This document shows positions 43,259-52,120 of a DNA stretch of 64,000 nt, piece by piece. Every line of letters begins with the position of its first letter. Position 1 is the first letter of the stretch. Below the pieces are notes generated by a model. That model searched no databases and had not been told where the DNA came from. It was given only the letters and a program-made list of their open reading frames with translations. Both the position numbers and the translations under genes were made by a program. Origin of the DNA: Gemmataceae bacterium (lineage in GTDB: Bacteria; Planctomycetota; Planctomycetia; Gemmatales; Gemmataceae); assembly GCA_009691845.1 (NCBI GenBank), contig SIAJ01000003.1, forward strand, positions 97,362-161,361. Direction: 5' to 3'.

Positions 43259-44656
43259 TCACGCGACTTGATCCGAATTCTCTTTCAGCATTTCACGCCA
43301 GGCCGCGAGTTGCTGGTCCACCTGAGTCGGGGCTGTCGAGCCGTAGCTTTGGAACGCCTTCATCGCGTTTTGCACGCCCAGGATGCGGAAAACGACACTG
43401 GCCTTCCCGGGCAAAAGTGTCTCCCATCGCTCGGCTGGCAGATCGACTAGCCGGCAATTTTTCGACTCGCATTCGCGAACAAGCCCGCCCACACTCTCGT
43501 GGGCCGTTCGCATGGGCACACCGTTCGCGATCAGGCACTCCATGAGCGATGTCGCATCCAGGAAACCATTCTCCAAGCGTTCGGCAATGCGTTCGCGTTT
43601 GAACTTGGCCTTGGCGACCAGGGGTGCCGCGACGGCGACCGTTCGTGAAACGGTGTCGAACGCGTCGAAAATCGCCGGCTTATCTTCCTGCAGGTCGCGA
43701 TTGTAGGCCATCGGCAGGCCCTTCAGCAAAACTAGCAAATGCTGCAAGTGGCCGACTACGCGGGCGGTCTTTCCCCGCGTGAGTTCCAGAACGTCCGGGT
43801 TTTTTTTGTGCGGCATGATGCTGGAGCCGGTGCAGAACTCGTCGGGCAGTTCGATCGTGTCGAACTCCGTCGTGGTCCAGAGAATCCACTCCTCGGCCCA
43901 GCTACTCAGATGGATCGCAATCAGCGACAGGCAGAAGACAAACTCCGCCGCGAAGTCGCGATCGCTCGAAACATCCAGGCTATTTCGTGCCACTCCCTCA
44001 AAGCCGAGTTCCTTGGCAACAAAGTGCCGATCGATCGGCAACGATGTTCCCGCCAGGGCCGCCGCACCTAGCGAAAGAACATTGACGCGTTTACGGCAAT
44101 CGATTAGGCGCTCGCGGTCGCGTTGAAACTTCTCGACGTAAGCCAGGCAGTAGTGTGCGGCCAGAATGGGTTGGGCACGCTGCATATGCGTGTAGCCGGG
44201 CAAAATCACATCGCGCTCGCGGTCTGCGAGGGATAGGAAAGCTCGTTGCAAATTGGCGAGTAGGCCATCGAGTTCGTCGATGGAATCGCGAACCCAGAGC
44301 TTCACGTCCGTGACGACTTGATCGTTCCGACTTCGTCCCGTGTGCAGCTTGCGACCCAGGTCGCCCAGCCGCCGGATGAGGGCGGCCTCGATATGCGTGT
44401 GGATGTCCTCGAGGGCGGTCGAGTACTCCATCCGTCCCTGTTCGATATCGGCACGAATTTCGCCGAGAGCGGCGACGATGCGCTCGGCCTCGGCGGGTGT
44501 GAGGATGCCGACCGAAGCGAGCATCCGGGCGTGGGCCTGGCTGGCTCGAATGTCCTGCGGGTAAAGCCGCTGGTCGAAGCTGATCGACTCGGTGAACTGT
44601 TCGACAAGGCGATCCGTCGGTGCTGCGAATCGGCCGCCCCAGGTCTTCTGACTCAT
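43259..44656 (-). CDS. argH: argininosuccinate lyase
   Basis: Final step of arginine synthesis: splits argininosuccinate to arginine and fumarate. The 465-residue product has normal size. Features: [20 protein letters not shown] at the N-terminus, [38 protein letters not shown], the superfamily signature [12 protein letters not shown] with the catalytic Ser loop, and [19 protein letters not shown] 44656 is where homology starts; the in-frame extension to 44725 is not supported. Monocistronic, converging on the possible mini-lipoprotein. Confidence 0.95.
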   Translation of the reverse strand: MSQKTWGGRFAAPTDRLVEQFTESISFDQRLYPQDIRASQAHARMLASVGILTPAEAERIVAALGEIRADIEQGRMEYSTALEDIHTHIEAALIRRLGDLGRKLHTGRSRNDQVVTDVKLWVRDSIDELDGLLANLQRAFLSLADRERDVILPGYTHMQRAQPILAAHYCLAYVEKFQRDRERLIDCRKRVNVLSLGAAALAGTSLPIDRHFVAKELGFEGVARNSLDVSSDRDFAAEFVFCLSLIAIHLSSWAEEWILWTTTEFDTIELPDEFCTGSSIMPHKKNPDVLELTRGKTARVVGHLQHLLVLLKGLPMAYNRDLQEDKPAIFDAFDTVSRTVAVAAPLVAKAKFKRERIAERLENGFLDATSLMECLIANGVPMRTAHESVGGLVRECESKNCRLVDLPAERWETLLPGKASVVFRILGVQNAMKAFQSYGSTAPTQVDQQLAAWREMLKENSDQVA

Positions 44657-44860
44657 CAAGGTTCCCGCGAATAAGGCTCTGGAGGTTTCCCCAGGAAAGA
44701 CGGGATTGTATCGTCTGGTGGACAAGAAGTCATTGTTGCATGAAGAATCGGCTGAATTGCTAAAGTCGGCCCAAACTACACATTACTTTTCACTTCCAAG
44801 GCGGAATGACCGATGTAATCAAAACAATCGGCGGTTTCAACACTCGAGGGCGAGCGAGCT

Positions 44861-46408
44861 GTGTTACACAAACTCTGGATAGCTGGGGCGACTGGGTTGG
44901 CTTGCCTCGGCACGGCAATGCCGATCGGTGCCCAAGCACCTACTCCACCCGTTTACGCGACGAATTCCGCCGAATTGCCAGCAGTGGTTCTTCCGCCGCA
45001 GCCGAATTTGGAGCCGGTGCTGGTGCCACCGAAGGAATCGCTGCTCGTTCCTCCGACATCGGCCAAGCCGGTGGATCCGAAGGACACGACTGTCCTTCCG
45101 AAGACGGTTGTTGAGGGGCCAACCAAGCCGCTTCATGCGGACGGAGACAAGGGACTTTACGACTCGCTGCACCACGACGACCACTATGGCTTCAAATCGC
45201 TATTCGATTCACTACATCCGCATGGTGAGAAAGGGAAGCACTGGTACGAGAAGCTCTCCATTCGCGGCTATAGCCAGTTTCGATTTGGGCGAACGGTGGA
45301 TGAGGATCGGAATGACATCGAACCGCGACTGTTGGGCGATCGCGCGATCGACGGTAATTCCGAGGGGTTCTCGATTCGCCGAGCGCGCTTGATTATCTTC
45401 GGCGACGTCAGCGATTATCTCGGGCTCTACTTTCAGCCCGATTTCTCAAACCTGCCTGCCAGCGGTTCGAACACGACCTTCTTCGCTCAACTGCGCGATT
45501 TGTACGCCGACGTTTACCTGGACAAAGAGAAAGAGAATCGCTTCCGGGTCGGTCTATCCAAGGTCCCGTACGGTTTCGAGAACATGCAGTCGAGCCAGAA
45601 TCGCATTGCGCTGGATCGTACGGATGCAATCAACTCGGGCGCAAGTCCGAACGAACGCGATCTCGGCGTCTTCTATTACTGGACGCCGGTTGAGAAGCAA
45701 AGGTTGTTCAAGGACCTCGTGGACGGCGGACTGAAAGGCTCGGGAAATTACGGTATTTTTGGTGCCGGTGTCTACAGCGGCCAAGGCGGATCGCAAATGG
45801 AACAAAACGAGGATATTCACTCCGTCGCTCGGCTCACATATCCGTTCGAACTACCCAGCGGGCAGGTCGTGGAGGCTGGCATTCAAGGCTATACGGGGCG
45901 ATACGGAATTCGCGGAGCAAAGATTCGGGCGCTAGGTAAAGGCAAGTCGATCACGCCGGATGGCACGGACGATCGCGGGCATATCGACCAGCGCGTTGCG
46001 GGCACGTTCGTCTGGTATCCGCAGCCGTTCGGCCTGCAAGCGGAATGGAACGTCGGACGCGGGCCGGCCCTCAACGACGATCAGGATGCCGTGACCGTTC
46101 GCAACTTGAATGGCGGCTACCTGATGGCCACGTACAAGCTCGACACCTTCGACTACGGCATTATCACACCTTACGCACGCTACCAGTATTTCAAGGGGGG
46201 CTATCGCTCGGTCCAAAACGCCCCCTATGGCTCGCACGTGCAGTGGGACATGGGGGTTGAATGGCAAATCCGCAAGGAGATGGAAATGGTCGTCGAGTAC
46301 AGTCTCGTCGATGGGGCAACCCTGAACGCGATCGATAAGGCTGGAACTCAATCGTACAAGAACTTCGATGGCGGGATTCTGCGTTTGCAGTTCCAGATTA
46401 ATTATTGA
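44861..46408 (+). CDS. OprP-like outer-membrane porin (first of two)
   Basis: 515 residues from GTG 44861 with a signal peptide (MLHKLWIAGATGLACLGTAM). Residues 30-110 are proline-rich (PPVYATNS, VLVPPKESLLVPP), which may span a periplasmic or peptidoglycan-binding region. The rest is a beta-barrel of the phosphate-selective porin O/P family: LSIRGYSQFRFGRTV, GFSIRRARLIIFGDVSDYLG, VGLSKVPYGFENMQSSQNR, RTDAINSGASPNERDLG and a C-terminal YSLVDGATLN strand, ending FQINY. A second, related porin follows 27 bp later, so they are probably co-transcribed. Confidence 0.85.
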   Translation: MLHKLWIAGATGLACLGTAMPIGAQAPTPPVYATNSAELPAVVLPPQPNLEPVLVPPKESLLVPPTSAKPVDPKDTTVLPKTVVEGPTKPLHADGDKGLYDSLHHDDHYGFKSLFDSLHPHGEKGKHWYEKLSIRGYSQFRFGRTVDEDRNDIEPRLLGDRAIDGNSEGFSIRRARLIIFGDVSDYLGLYFQPDFSNLPASGSNTTFFAQLRDLYADVYLDKEKENRFRVGLSKVPYGFENMQSSQNRIALDRTDAINSGASPNERDLGVFYYWTPVEKQRLFKDLVDGGLKGSGNYGIFGAGVYSGQGGSQMEQNEDIHSVARLTYPFELPSGQVVEAGIQGYTGRYGIRGAKIRALGKGKSITPDGTDDRGHIDQRVAGTFVWYPQPFGLQAEWNVGRGPALNDDQDAVTVRNLNGGYLMATYKLDTFDYGIITPYARYQYFKGGYRSVQNAPYGSHVQWDMGVEWQIRKEMEMVVEYSLVDGATLNAIDKAGTQSYKNFDGGILRLQFQINY

Positions 46409-46435
46409 CCATTGCCGAAGTGCCGGGGACGAATC

Positions 46436-48118
46436 ATGCGTGGATTGGTTGGCGGGACATTGAGCCTTTGGGTTCTGGCGGCGACCTGCCAGGCCCAGAG
46501 TTCGGGACGCCCAAAGTGGGCTGAAGGATCCGTCCCAGGCACGATTGTCGGCAAGTCGCTTCTGCCGAATCCCGCGCACTTGCCTGGGCCACAGGCCATT
46601 TACCAATCGCATTTCGCCGAGATTGCGAACGAACCGCCCGCCCCACCAACGGTGGGAGAACTACCCAAGACACCTGTCGCGCCAAGTCCGACCCTGATTA
46701 CGCCTGCTCCACCAATGCCCATGCCGGCACCTCAACAAGGCATGGGAGTGATCCCACCCACGCCAGCGGAAAGCATCATCCGGGATAACGCGAGTCCGAA
46801 AGCCGATGACTTCACGCCGAAATTTAAGTTCAAGCCGGGGGACAATAACCTTCTCCAGATGGAAACGTCGAACGGACTGTTCAAGTTTTTCGTCGGTGGC
46901 CGCTTGCAGATTGATGGTGTCTGGTTGAGGACAAACAATGACGTTCAAGCCGCAAGAGACAAGGGCGGCATCGGCAACGTCCGCGACGCCGTCAACTTTC
47001 GGCGAGCACGCTTCGACTTTGGCGGCACGTTTTACAAGAACATCGACTTCCTGATGGAGTTCGACTTCATCAACACGGTGAACGTCGATCCCAAGTTCGA
47101 CACGTTGCCCGTGAACACTCCGGTTCCCACCGACCTGTGGGTGACGTTCAAGGAACTGCCGTTCGTCGGCAACCTTCGCATCGGTAATTTGAAGCCGCCG
47201 ATCAGCTTCGAGCATCTGACGAGCAGTCGATTCCTGAATTTCATGGAACGATCGATGAGTTTTGACGCATTTATTGAAAACCAGAACAACGGCTTCGAAC
47301 CTGGAGCAATGATCTTCGACACGGCCCTCGAAGAGCGAGCGACCTGGGCGCTGGGTGTGTTCAAAAACACCCGAAGCATCTTTGGCTGGAATGTGGGCGA
47401 TGGCGAGTACGACGCGACAGGTCGAATCACGGCATTGCCCCTCTATGAAAACGAAGGCGAGATGTTGGTCCATGTCGGGCTCGGTGCCAGCCATCGCGAT
47501 CTGGATGACGATGTCGATCGCATTCGTGCCCGACTCTTGCTCCGTAACGGACCGGCGGTCCTACATAACATTGTTGCCGAGTCGATCACCGGCGGGAGCA
47601 GTCGAGACACCGTAAATCCGGAATTCGTCGCGGTCTGGGGGCCTGTCACGTTGCAGACTGAGTACACGCGTGTGTGGGTTCACGATGCCACGTTTCCCGT
47701 CACAGGCACGGCGAAGAAGAACTATGGCACTGTGGAATACCAGGCTGCCTACGCGGAACTGCTCTGTTTCTTGACCGGCGAGCATCGTACATATGACCGC
47801 AAGCGTGCGGCCTTCACCCGCGTGACGCCGAACCAGAACTTTACCAGTTTCGGAATGAACCCGGACGGTTGCGACGACTGCAATAACGGTGGCGGCCTGG
47901 GTGCATGGCAATTAGGCGTGCGCTATTCCTGGATCGACCTGGATAACAATGGCATCAGTGGAAGCACGTGCCAGGATGTCACGGTCGGCCTGAACTGGTT
48001 CCTGAATCCGTACATGAAGTGGCAATTGAATTACTCGTCGCTGTATCGAAATGCACCGGGCACCGTTCACGACGGCTGGGTCCGAGCCTTCGGCGTGCGG
48101 CTGGCGTTTGACTTCTAG
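46436..48118 (+). CDS. OprP-like outer-membrane porin (second of two)
   Basis: 560 residues with a signal peptide (MRGLVGGTLSLWVLAATCQA); GGGGACG upstream supports ATG 46436 over 46412. A Pro-rich linker (PAPPMPMPAPQQGMGVIPPT) precedes a barrel: LFKFFVGGRLQIDGVWL, VNFRRARFDFGGTFYKNIDF, LRIGNLKPPISFEHLTSSRF, MERSMSFDAFIENQNNGFEP. The last residues are RLAFDF; a terminal aromatic Phe is the BAM recognition signal. The gene is clearly related to the preceding porin. The substrate (phosphate, sugar or other anion) is unknown. Confidence 0.85.
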   Translation: MRGLVGGTLSLWVLAATCQAQSSGRPKWAEGSVPGTIVGKSLLPNPAHLPGPQAIYQSHFAEIANEPPAPPTVGELPKTPVAPSPTLITPAPPMPMPAPQQGMGVIPPTPAESIIRDNASPKADDFTPKFKFKPGDNNLLQMETSNGLFKFFVGGRLQIDGVWLRTNNDVQAARDKGGIGNVRDAVNFRRARFDFGGTFYKNIDFLMEFDFINTVNVDPKFDTLPVNTPVPTDLWVTFKELPFVGNLRIGNLKPPISFEHLTSSRFLNFMERSMSFDAFIENQNNGFEPGAMIFDTALEERATWALGVFKNTRSIFGWNVGDGEYDATGRITALPLYENEGEMLVHVGLGASHRDLDDDVDRIRARLLLRNGPAVLHNIVAESITGGSSRDTVNPEFVAVWGPVTLQTEYTRVWVHDATFPVTGTAKKNYGTVEYQAAYAELLCFLTGEHRTYDRKRAAFTRVTPNQNFTSFGMNPDGCDDCNNGGGLGAWQLGVRYSWIDLDNNGISGSTCQDVTVGLNWFLNPYMKWQLNYSSLYRNAPGTVHDGWVRAFGVRLAFDF

Positions 48119-48123
48119 AACCA

Positions 48124-48180
48124 GGGGACACGAGATAGGGGACAGAAGGCGGGACTAGCTGTCTCCTGTCTCCTGTCCTC
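48124..48180. repeat. imperfect palindrome, GGGGACA...CTGTCTCCTGTC type
   Basis: Arms 48124-48145 and 48159-48180 match at 18 of 22 positions (GGGGACACGAGATAGGGGAC versus GTCTCCTGTCTCCTGTCCTC). It fills the 60-bp gap between the convergent porin and aspS genes and reaches the aspS stop, so it may end both transcripts. Confidence 0.6.
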
Positions 48181-49951
48181 ACTTGATACCTAAATCCGAC
48201 AACTGCTTCTTATCAACGAGGGCCGGCGCTCCGGTCATGACATCGCGGGCCTTCGCGTTCTTGGGGAAAGCAATCACATCGCGAATGTTCGTCGTGCCAG
48301 CCAGCATCATCGCCCAGCGATCGAGGCCGAACGCGATGCCGCCGTGCGGTGGGGCACCAAATTTGAGTGCGTCGAGAAGGAAGCCAAAGCGCGCTTTTGC
48401 GTCTTCCTCCGGCATGCCCAGCATGCTGAAGACGCGTGATTGCACCTCGGGCGAATGGATACGAATGCTGCCGCCGCCGACTTCGTAGCCGTTCATCACG
48501 AGGTCGTACGCCTTCGCTTGCACCTTACCTGGATCGCTCTCCATGTGAGCGAGATCCTCGTCGCGAGGCGAAGTGAACGGATGGTGCAAGGCCACCCAAC
48601 GATTTTCCTCTTCGTCACGCATGAACGAGGGAAAATCAACGATCCAGAGAATGTTGAACGTCTTCGGATCGAAGAGTTTGAGGAGCGATGCCAGATGGCC
48701 ACGCAGAGCGCCGAGGGCATCGCAGACAACCGCTTCCTTGTCGGCGACGATCAAGAGCAAATCGCCCGGCTCGGCATTGAAGGCGGTGAGCAGTTCCTTC
48801 TGCGCCTCCGGCGTGAAGAATTTCTCGAGGCCACCAGTGATTTTGTCGGCCTCGACTTTCACATATGACAGGCCCTTCGAGCCGTAACGGTTCGCGAACT
48901 CGACGATCTTGCCCTTCGGCTTTAACTCGCTGTTTGAGAATTTCGCGGCCGCTCCTTTCACATTCAAGCCTCGCACCACGCCGCCGGCGGCCACGATTTC
49001 CTGGAAGAACTTCGCCTCGGAGTTCGCCGCAAGAGCGGAGATGTCCACGATCTCCATGCCAAAACGAAGATCGGGCTTGTCGCTGCCGTATTTGAGCATC
49101 GCCTCGGCATAGGACATGCGTTGGAACGGCGTCGGCAGCGCGATGCCCAGGCATTTCTCGAAGATCGCGACACTCAGTCCTTCGATCACCTTGAAGATGT
49201 CATCCATCTCCACGAACGACATTTCGAGATCGAGTTGTGTAAATTCCGGCTGGCGATCGGCCCGCGTGTCCTCATCGCGAAGGCAACGTGCAATCTGAAA
49301 ATACTTGTCGTACCCGGCAACCATCAGCAACTGCTTGTATAGCTGCGGACTCTGCGGCAACGCATACCATTCGCCGTGATAGAGCCGGCTGGGCACGAGA
49401 TAATCGCGTGCCCCTTCCGGCGTGCTTTTGCCCAACAATGGCGTTTCGATTTCCAGGAACTCGCGTTGATCGAGGTAATCACGGATGGTCTTGCACAGCT
49501 TGTGCCGCATGATCAGCGTGTCTTGCAGGGTCTTGCGTCGCAAGTCGAGGTAGCGGTACTGGAGCCGAATGTCCTCGTTGGCCAGTTCGTTGCCGAACTC
49601 GGTGATTTCGATCGGGGGCGTGGGGCAGGCATTCAGGACTCTCGCCTTCTCGGCCTGAACCTCGATCTTGCCCGTGACGAGCTTGGGGTTGTCCTTGCCT
49701 GGCAGTCGCGCACGAACCTTGCCAGTCACGCTGAGCACGTATTCGCGGCCTAGACTATTCGCCAGTTGCGAAAGCTCGGGGGCGTCCGATTCGAAGACCA
49801 CCTGCGTGAGGCCGTAACGATCGCGGAGATCGACAAAGACCTGGTTATTGTAACCGCGATAGGTATTCACCCAACCGTTGAGCGTGACAGTCTCTCCGAT
49901 GTGCGTGTCGCGCAGTTCGCCGCAAGTGTGGGTCCGCTGCCAGTCGGCCAT
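48179..49951 (-). CDS. aspS: aspartyl-tRNA synthetase
   Basis: Class II aminoacyl-tRNA synthetase charging tRNA with aspartate. The 590-residue bacterial form has all parts in order: an anticodon-binding OB fold (GETVTLNGWVNTYRGYNNQV), class II motif 1 region, motif 2 (FQIARCLRDEDTRADRQPEF), the bacterial GAD insertion (residues about 290-420) and motif 3 (GGIAFGLDRWAMMLAG). Whether it charges only Asp or also Asn tRNA depends on gatCAB, not seen here. Start ATG 49951 begins the conserved region. Monocistronic. Confidence 0.97.
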   Translation of the reverse strand: MADWQRTHTCGELRDTHIGETVTLNGWVNTYRGYNNQVFVDLRDRYGLTQVVFESDAPELSQLANSLGREYVLSVTGKVRARLPGKDNPKLVTGKIEVQAEKARVLNACPTPPIEITEFGNELANEDIRLQYRYLDLRRKTLQDTLIMRHKLCKTIRDYLDQREFLEIETPLLGKSTPEGARDYLVPSRLYHGEWYALPQSPQLYKQLLMVAGYDKYFQIARCLRDEDTRADRQPEFTQLDLEMSFVEMDDIFKVIEGLSVAIFEKCLGIALPTPFQRMSYAEAMLKYGSDKPDLRFGMEIVDISALAANSEAKFFQEIVAAGGVVRGLNVKGAAAKFSNSELKPKGKIVEFANRYGSKGLSYVKVEADKITGGLEKFFTPEAQKELLTAFNAEPGDLLLIVADKEAVVCDALGALRGHLASLLKLFDPKTFNILWIVDFPSFMRDEEENRWVALHHPFTSPRDEDLAHMESDPGKVQAKAYDLVMNGYEVGGGSIRIHSPEVQSRVFSMLGMPEEDAKARFGFLLDALKFGAPPHGGIAFGLDRWAMMLAGTTNIRDVIAFPKNAKARDVMTGAPALVDKKQLSDLGIK

Positions 49952-49974
49952 GAGGTAATCGCCTTTTCAGGAAC

Positions 49975-50042
49975 AATGGGGCCAAGGGGACATGATAGGA
50001 CCGATGATTCATCAGTCCCATAGTGTCCTGGTAGTCCCATTG
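49975..50042. repeat. imperfect palindrome, CAATGGGACTA type
   Basis: Left part CAATGGGGCCAAGGGGACAT and right part ATGTCCT-like ...TAGTGTCCTGGTAGTCCCATTG pair imperfectly; it holds repeats of the GGGAC word. It lies between aspS and the esterase gene. A T-rich run (50046-50054) next to the esterase stop fits a terminator. Confidence 0.5.
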
Positions 50043-50052
50043 CCTTCTTTTT

Positions 50053-51771
50053 TTACAGCCCCGGCGTCTTCGGCTTGATGGGTGGCATGTAGCTGTTAGC
50101 CCCCTTCACCTTCACCTTGCGGCTAAAGACCTTGTCGCCACAACAGGCGTAGACCGTGTCGAATTCCGGCCCGCCGAAGGTCAGGTTCGCAAGACGACGG
50201 TTCGGCGTCGGGATGATGCAATTCACCCGGCCCGGCTGGTCGCAGACCTGCAGGCCCATGTTCGTGCAGGCCCACAGGCGTCCATCGCGATCGCAGCGCA
50301 GGCCATCGACGCCACTATCGTCGGCCGTGTCGGGCACGTGCAGGTGGAAATACTTCTGCTTGTGGGCAAGTGAGCCATCGGCCTGAATTTGGTAACTGTA
50401 GACCCAGTGGCTGCGGCTGTCGGCGACATAGAGGAGCATCTGATCCGGAGACGTGCAAATGCCGTTCGCGAACTTCAGCCCTTGATCGACGACTTTTTTC
50501 TCGCCCTTGGGCGAGATGTAGTAGATCTTGCTGTTGTTGGGGGTATCGAAAGGGGCCGTCGCAAAGATGCTGCCGTCGGCACGCACGACCAGATCGTTCC
50601 CCTTGAAGCCATCGGTAACCGTTGATGCTTTGCCCTCTGCATCCCAGGCGAGCAATTTGCTCTCGGCACCCGTGTTGGCGTACAGCCGGCCATCTGGCCC
50701 GAAGGCCTGGCCGTCGCCACGCTTTGAGTCTTCGAGCCACACGACCGGTTTGCCATCGGGAGCGATCTTGTAGGTCTTCGATGAGCCGACATCGTTGAAG
50801 AAGACCTCCCCTTTGGCGTTGACGGCCGGGCCTTCGGTGAACTTGTAGCCTTCACCGACGAGTTTCCATTCTTCGCCCGGGATCAGAATTTCCTGCAATT
50901 GCCTCGAACCTGCCCCCGCCTTCACCGGAGCCGGCCAATCCTTCCACAGCCATTTCATCGCTTCGGGAAAAACCTTCGTCCCTTCGACGTTGCTGTGCGG
51001 GCCCTCATCCCAGGAATGCTTCACTTCGTAGCCGGCGAACACGAACGATCGTTCCATTTCCTGATTCGCCATCCACCAGTCGCCGGCATAGATGTTGTTG
51101 TCCTTGCTGCCATCCTGCAAGAAGACCCGGATCGGTTTCGGCTCGACCTTGCGAATCAACGTGGGGTAATTGTTGCCGCCACGCAGGCCGACGTAGGTGC
51201 CGATCGCACTGAACACGCGGCTGAAGGCATCGGGACGTTCCCACGCGGCCGTGAAAGCACAAATGGCCCCGCTCGATGAGCCGCCGATACTGCGATCGTT
51301 GCCGCTCTTGGACAGCTTGATTTCCCGACCGTCGCTCGTTTTCTTCTTTTCGACCTCGGGCAGGATTTCATCGAGGATGAAGCGGGCGTAGGCGTCGCCC
51401 AGGCCGTCGTATTCCAGAGAGCGATTGAATCGCGGCAACGCGGTCTTCTCGTCGGCTGGCAGGACCTTCCCGTGCATGACGAAGACGCCGATGGTGACCG
51501 GCATCGATCCCTCGGCGATCAGTTGGTCGAACACGGCCGGGGCGTTGAACTGGATGCCATCCTGGTTCACATGGACGCACGCGGGTTTCGCCGGATCGTA
51601 TTGCTTGGGCACATAGACCCAGTAATCACGGGTCGAGCCGAGGAAGATCTTGCTGGCGGCAAACGTGTATTTGGCAATTTCGCCTTTGGGCACGTCCACG
51701 GGTTTCTTTTCCTGTGCGAAGATCGGGCAGGCTGCGCCGAGAATGAGCAAGGCACTGAAGGTTCGAAGCAT
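50053..51771 (-). CDS. secreted esterase / gluconolactonase-like fusion
   Basis: 572 residues with a signal peptide (MLRTFSALLILGAACPIFAQ). Residues about 30-285 are an alpha/beta-hydrolase of the enterochelin-esterase type: YWVYVPKQYDPAKPACVHVN, nucleophile elbow GGSSSGAICAF and DEGPHSNVEGTK with the histidine. Residues about 300-572 are an SMP-30/gluconolactonase-like propeller: GEGYKFTEGPAVNAKGEVFF, GPDGRLYANTG, LKFANGICTSPDQMLLYVAD, DDSGVDGLRCDRDGRLWACT. A combined role in ester or lactone breakdown in the periplasm is likely. It lies downstream of the LapA-like gene on the same strand (18 bp). Confidence 0.85.
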   Translation of the reverse strand: MLRTFSALLILGAACPIFAQEKKPVDVPKGEIAKYTFAASKIFLGSTRDYWVYVPKQYDPAKPACVHVNQDGIQFNAPAVFDQLIAEGSMPVTIGVFVMHGKVLPADEKTALPRFNRSLEYDGLGDAYARFILDEILPEVEKKKTSDGREIKLSKSGNDRSIGGSSSGAICAFTAAWERPDAFSRVFSAIGTYVGLRGGNNYPTLIRKVEPKPIRVFLQDGSKDNNIYAGDWWMANQEMERSFVFAGYEVKHSWDEGPHSNVEGTKVFPEAMKWLWKDWPAPVKAGAGSRQLQEILIPGEEWKLVGEGYKFTEGPAVNAKGEVFFNDVGSSKTYKIAPDGKPVVWLEDSKRGDGQAFGPDGRLYANTGAESKLLAWDAEGKASTVTDGFKGNDLVVRADGSIFATAPFDTPNNSKIYYISPKGEKKVVDQGLKFANGICTSPDQMLLYVADSRSHWVYSYQIQADGSLAHKQKYFHLHVPDTADDSGVDGLRCDRDGRLWACTNMGLQVCDQPGRVNCIIPTPNRRLANLTFGGPEFDTVYACCGDKVFSRKVKVKGANSYMPPIKPKTPGL

Positions 51772-51789
51772 GGCGAGAACCCGTATTGG

Positions 51790-52020
51790 TTAGTGTTCGT
51801 GTGGCCGTTCGGCGACGCATTTGAGCGACTTCTTGATGAGGCCGACCACGGTCCAGCCGCTCAGCATCCCGAGAAAATAGAGTGCGGCCACAAGGAGTGC
51901 GAGTGAAATTTCCCAGCTTCCGCCCAGAAATTTGATGGTAATCGAATCCTTGTTTTGAATCGCGAAGGTTGTGATCGCAGCAACAAGGAATAGTAAGACG
52001 ATGGCATAGAAGGCACGCAT
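51790..52020 (-). CDS. LapA-domain (DUF1049) small membrane protein
   Basis: 76 residues with two hydrophobic spans: FYAIVLLFLVAAITTFAIQN at the front, followed by the family phrase KDSITIKFLGGSWEISLALL, then a second span ending GWTVVGLIKKSL. This is the lipopolysaccharide-assembly protein A domain (DUF1049). Only the short domain is present. It lies between two secreted-protein genes and is preceded by a long perfect hairpin. Confidence 0.85.
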   Translation of the reverse strand: MRAFYAIVLLFLVAAITTFAIQNKDSITIKFLGGSWEISLALLVAALYFLGMLSGWTVVGLIKKSLKCVAERPHEH

Positions 52021-52038
52021 GTTTTTTCTCTCGTGAAG

Positions 52039-52116
52039 ATGGCGAGCCGAGCGGCGTAAGCCGCCGGGTGAAGAGCGTCAACATCACCCGGCGGCTTACG
52101 CCGCTCGGCTCGCCAT
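52039..52116. terminator. perfect 33-bp inverted repeat
   Basis: Arms 52039-52071 and 52084-52116 are exact complements (arm starts ATGGCGAGCCGAGCGGCGTA) around a 12-bp loop. It lies between the PQQ-dehydrogenase-like stop (52121) and the LapA-like start (52020), so it should fold strongly in the transcript. Its GC-rich palindromic nature suggests a dispersed element as well as a terminator. Confidence 0.7.
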
Positions 52117-52120
52117 GTGC

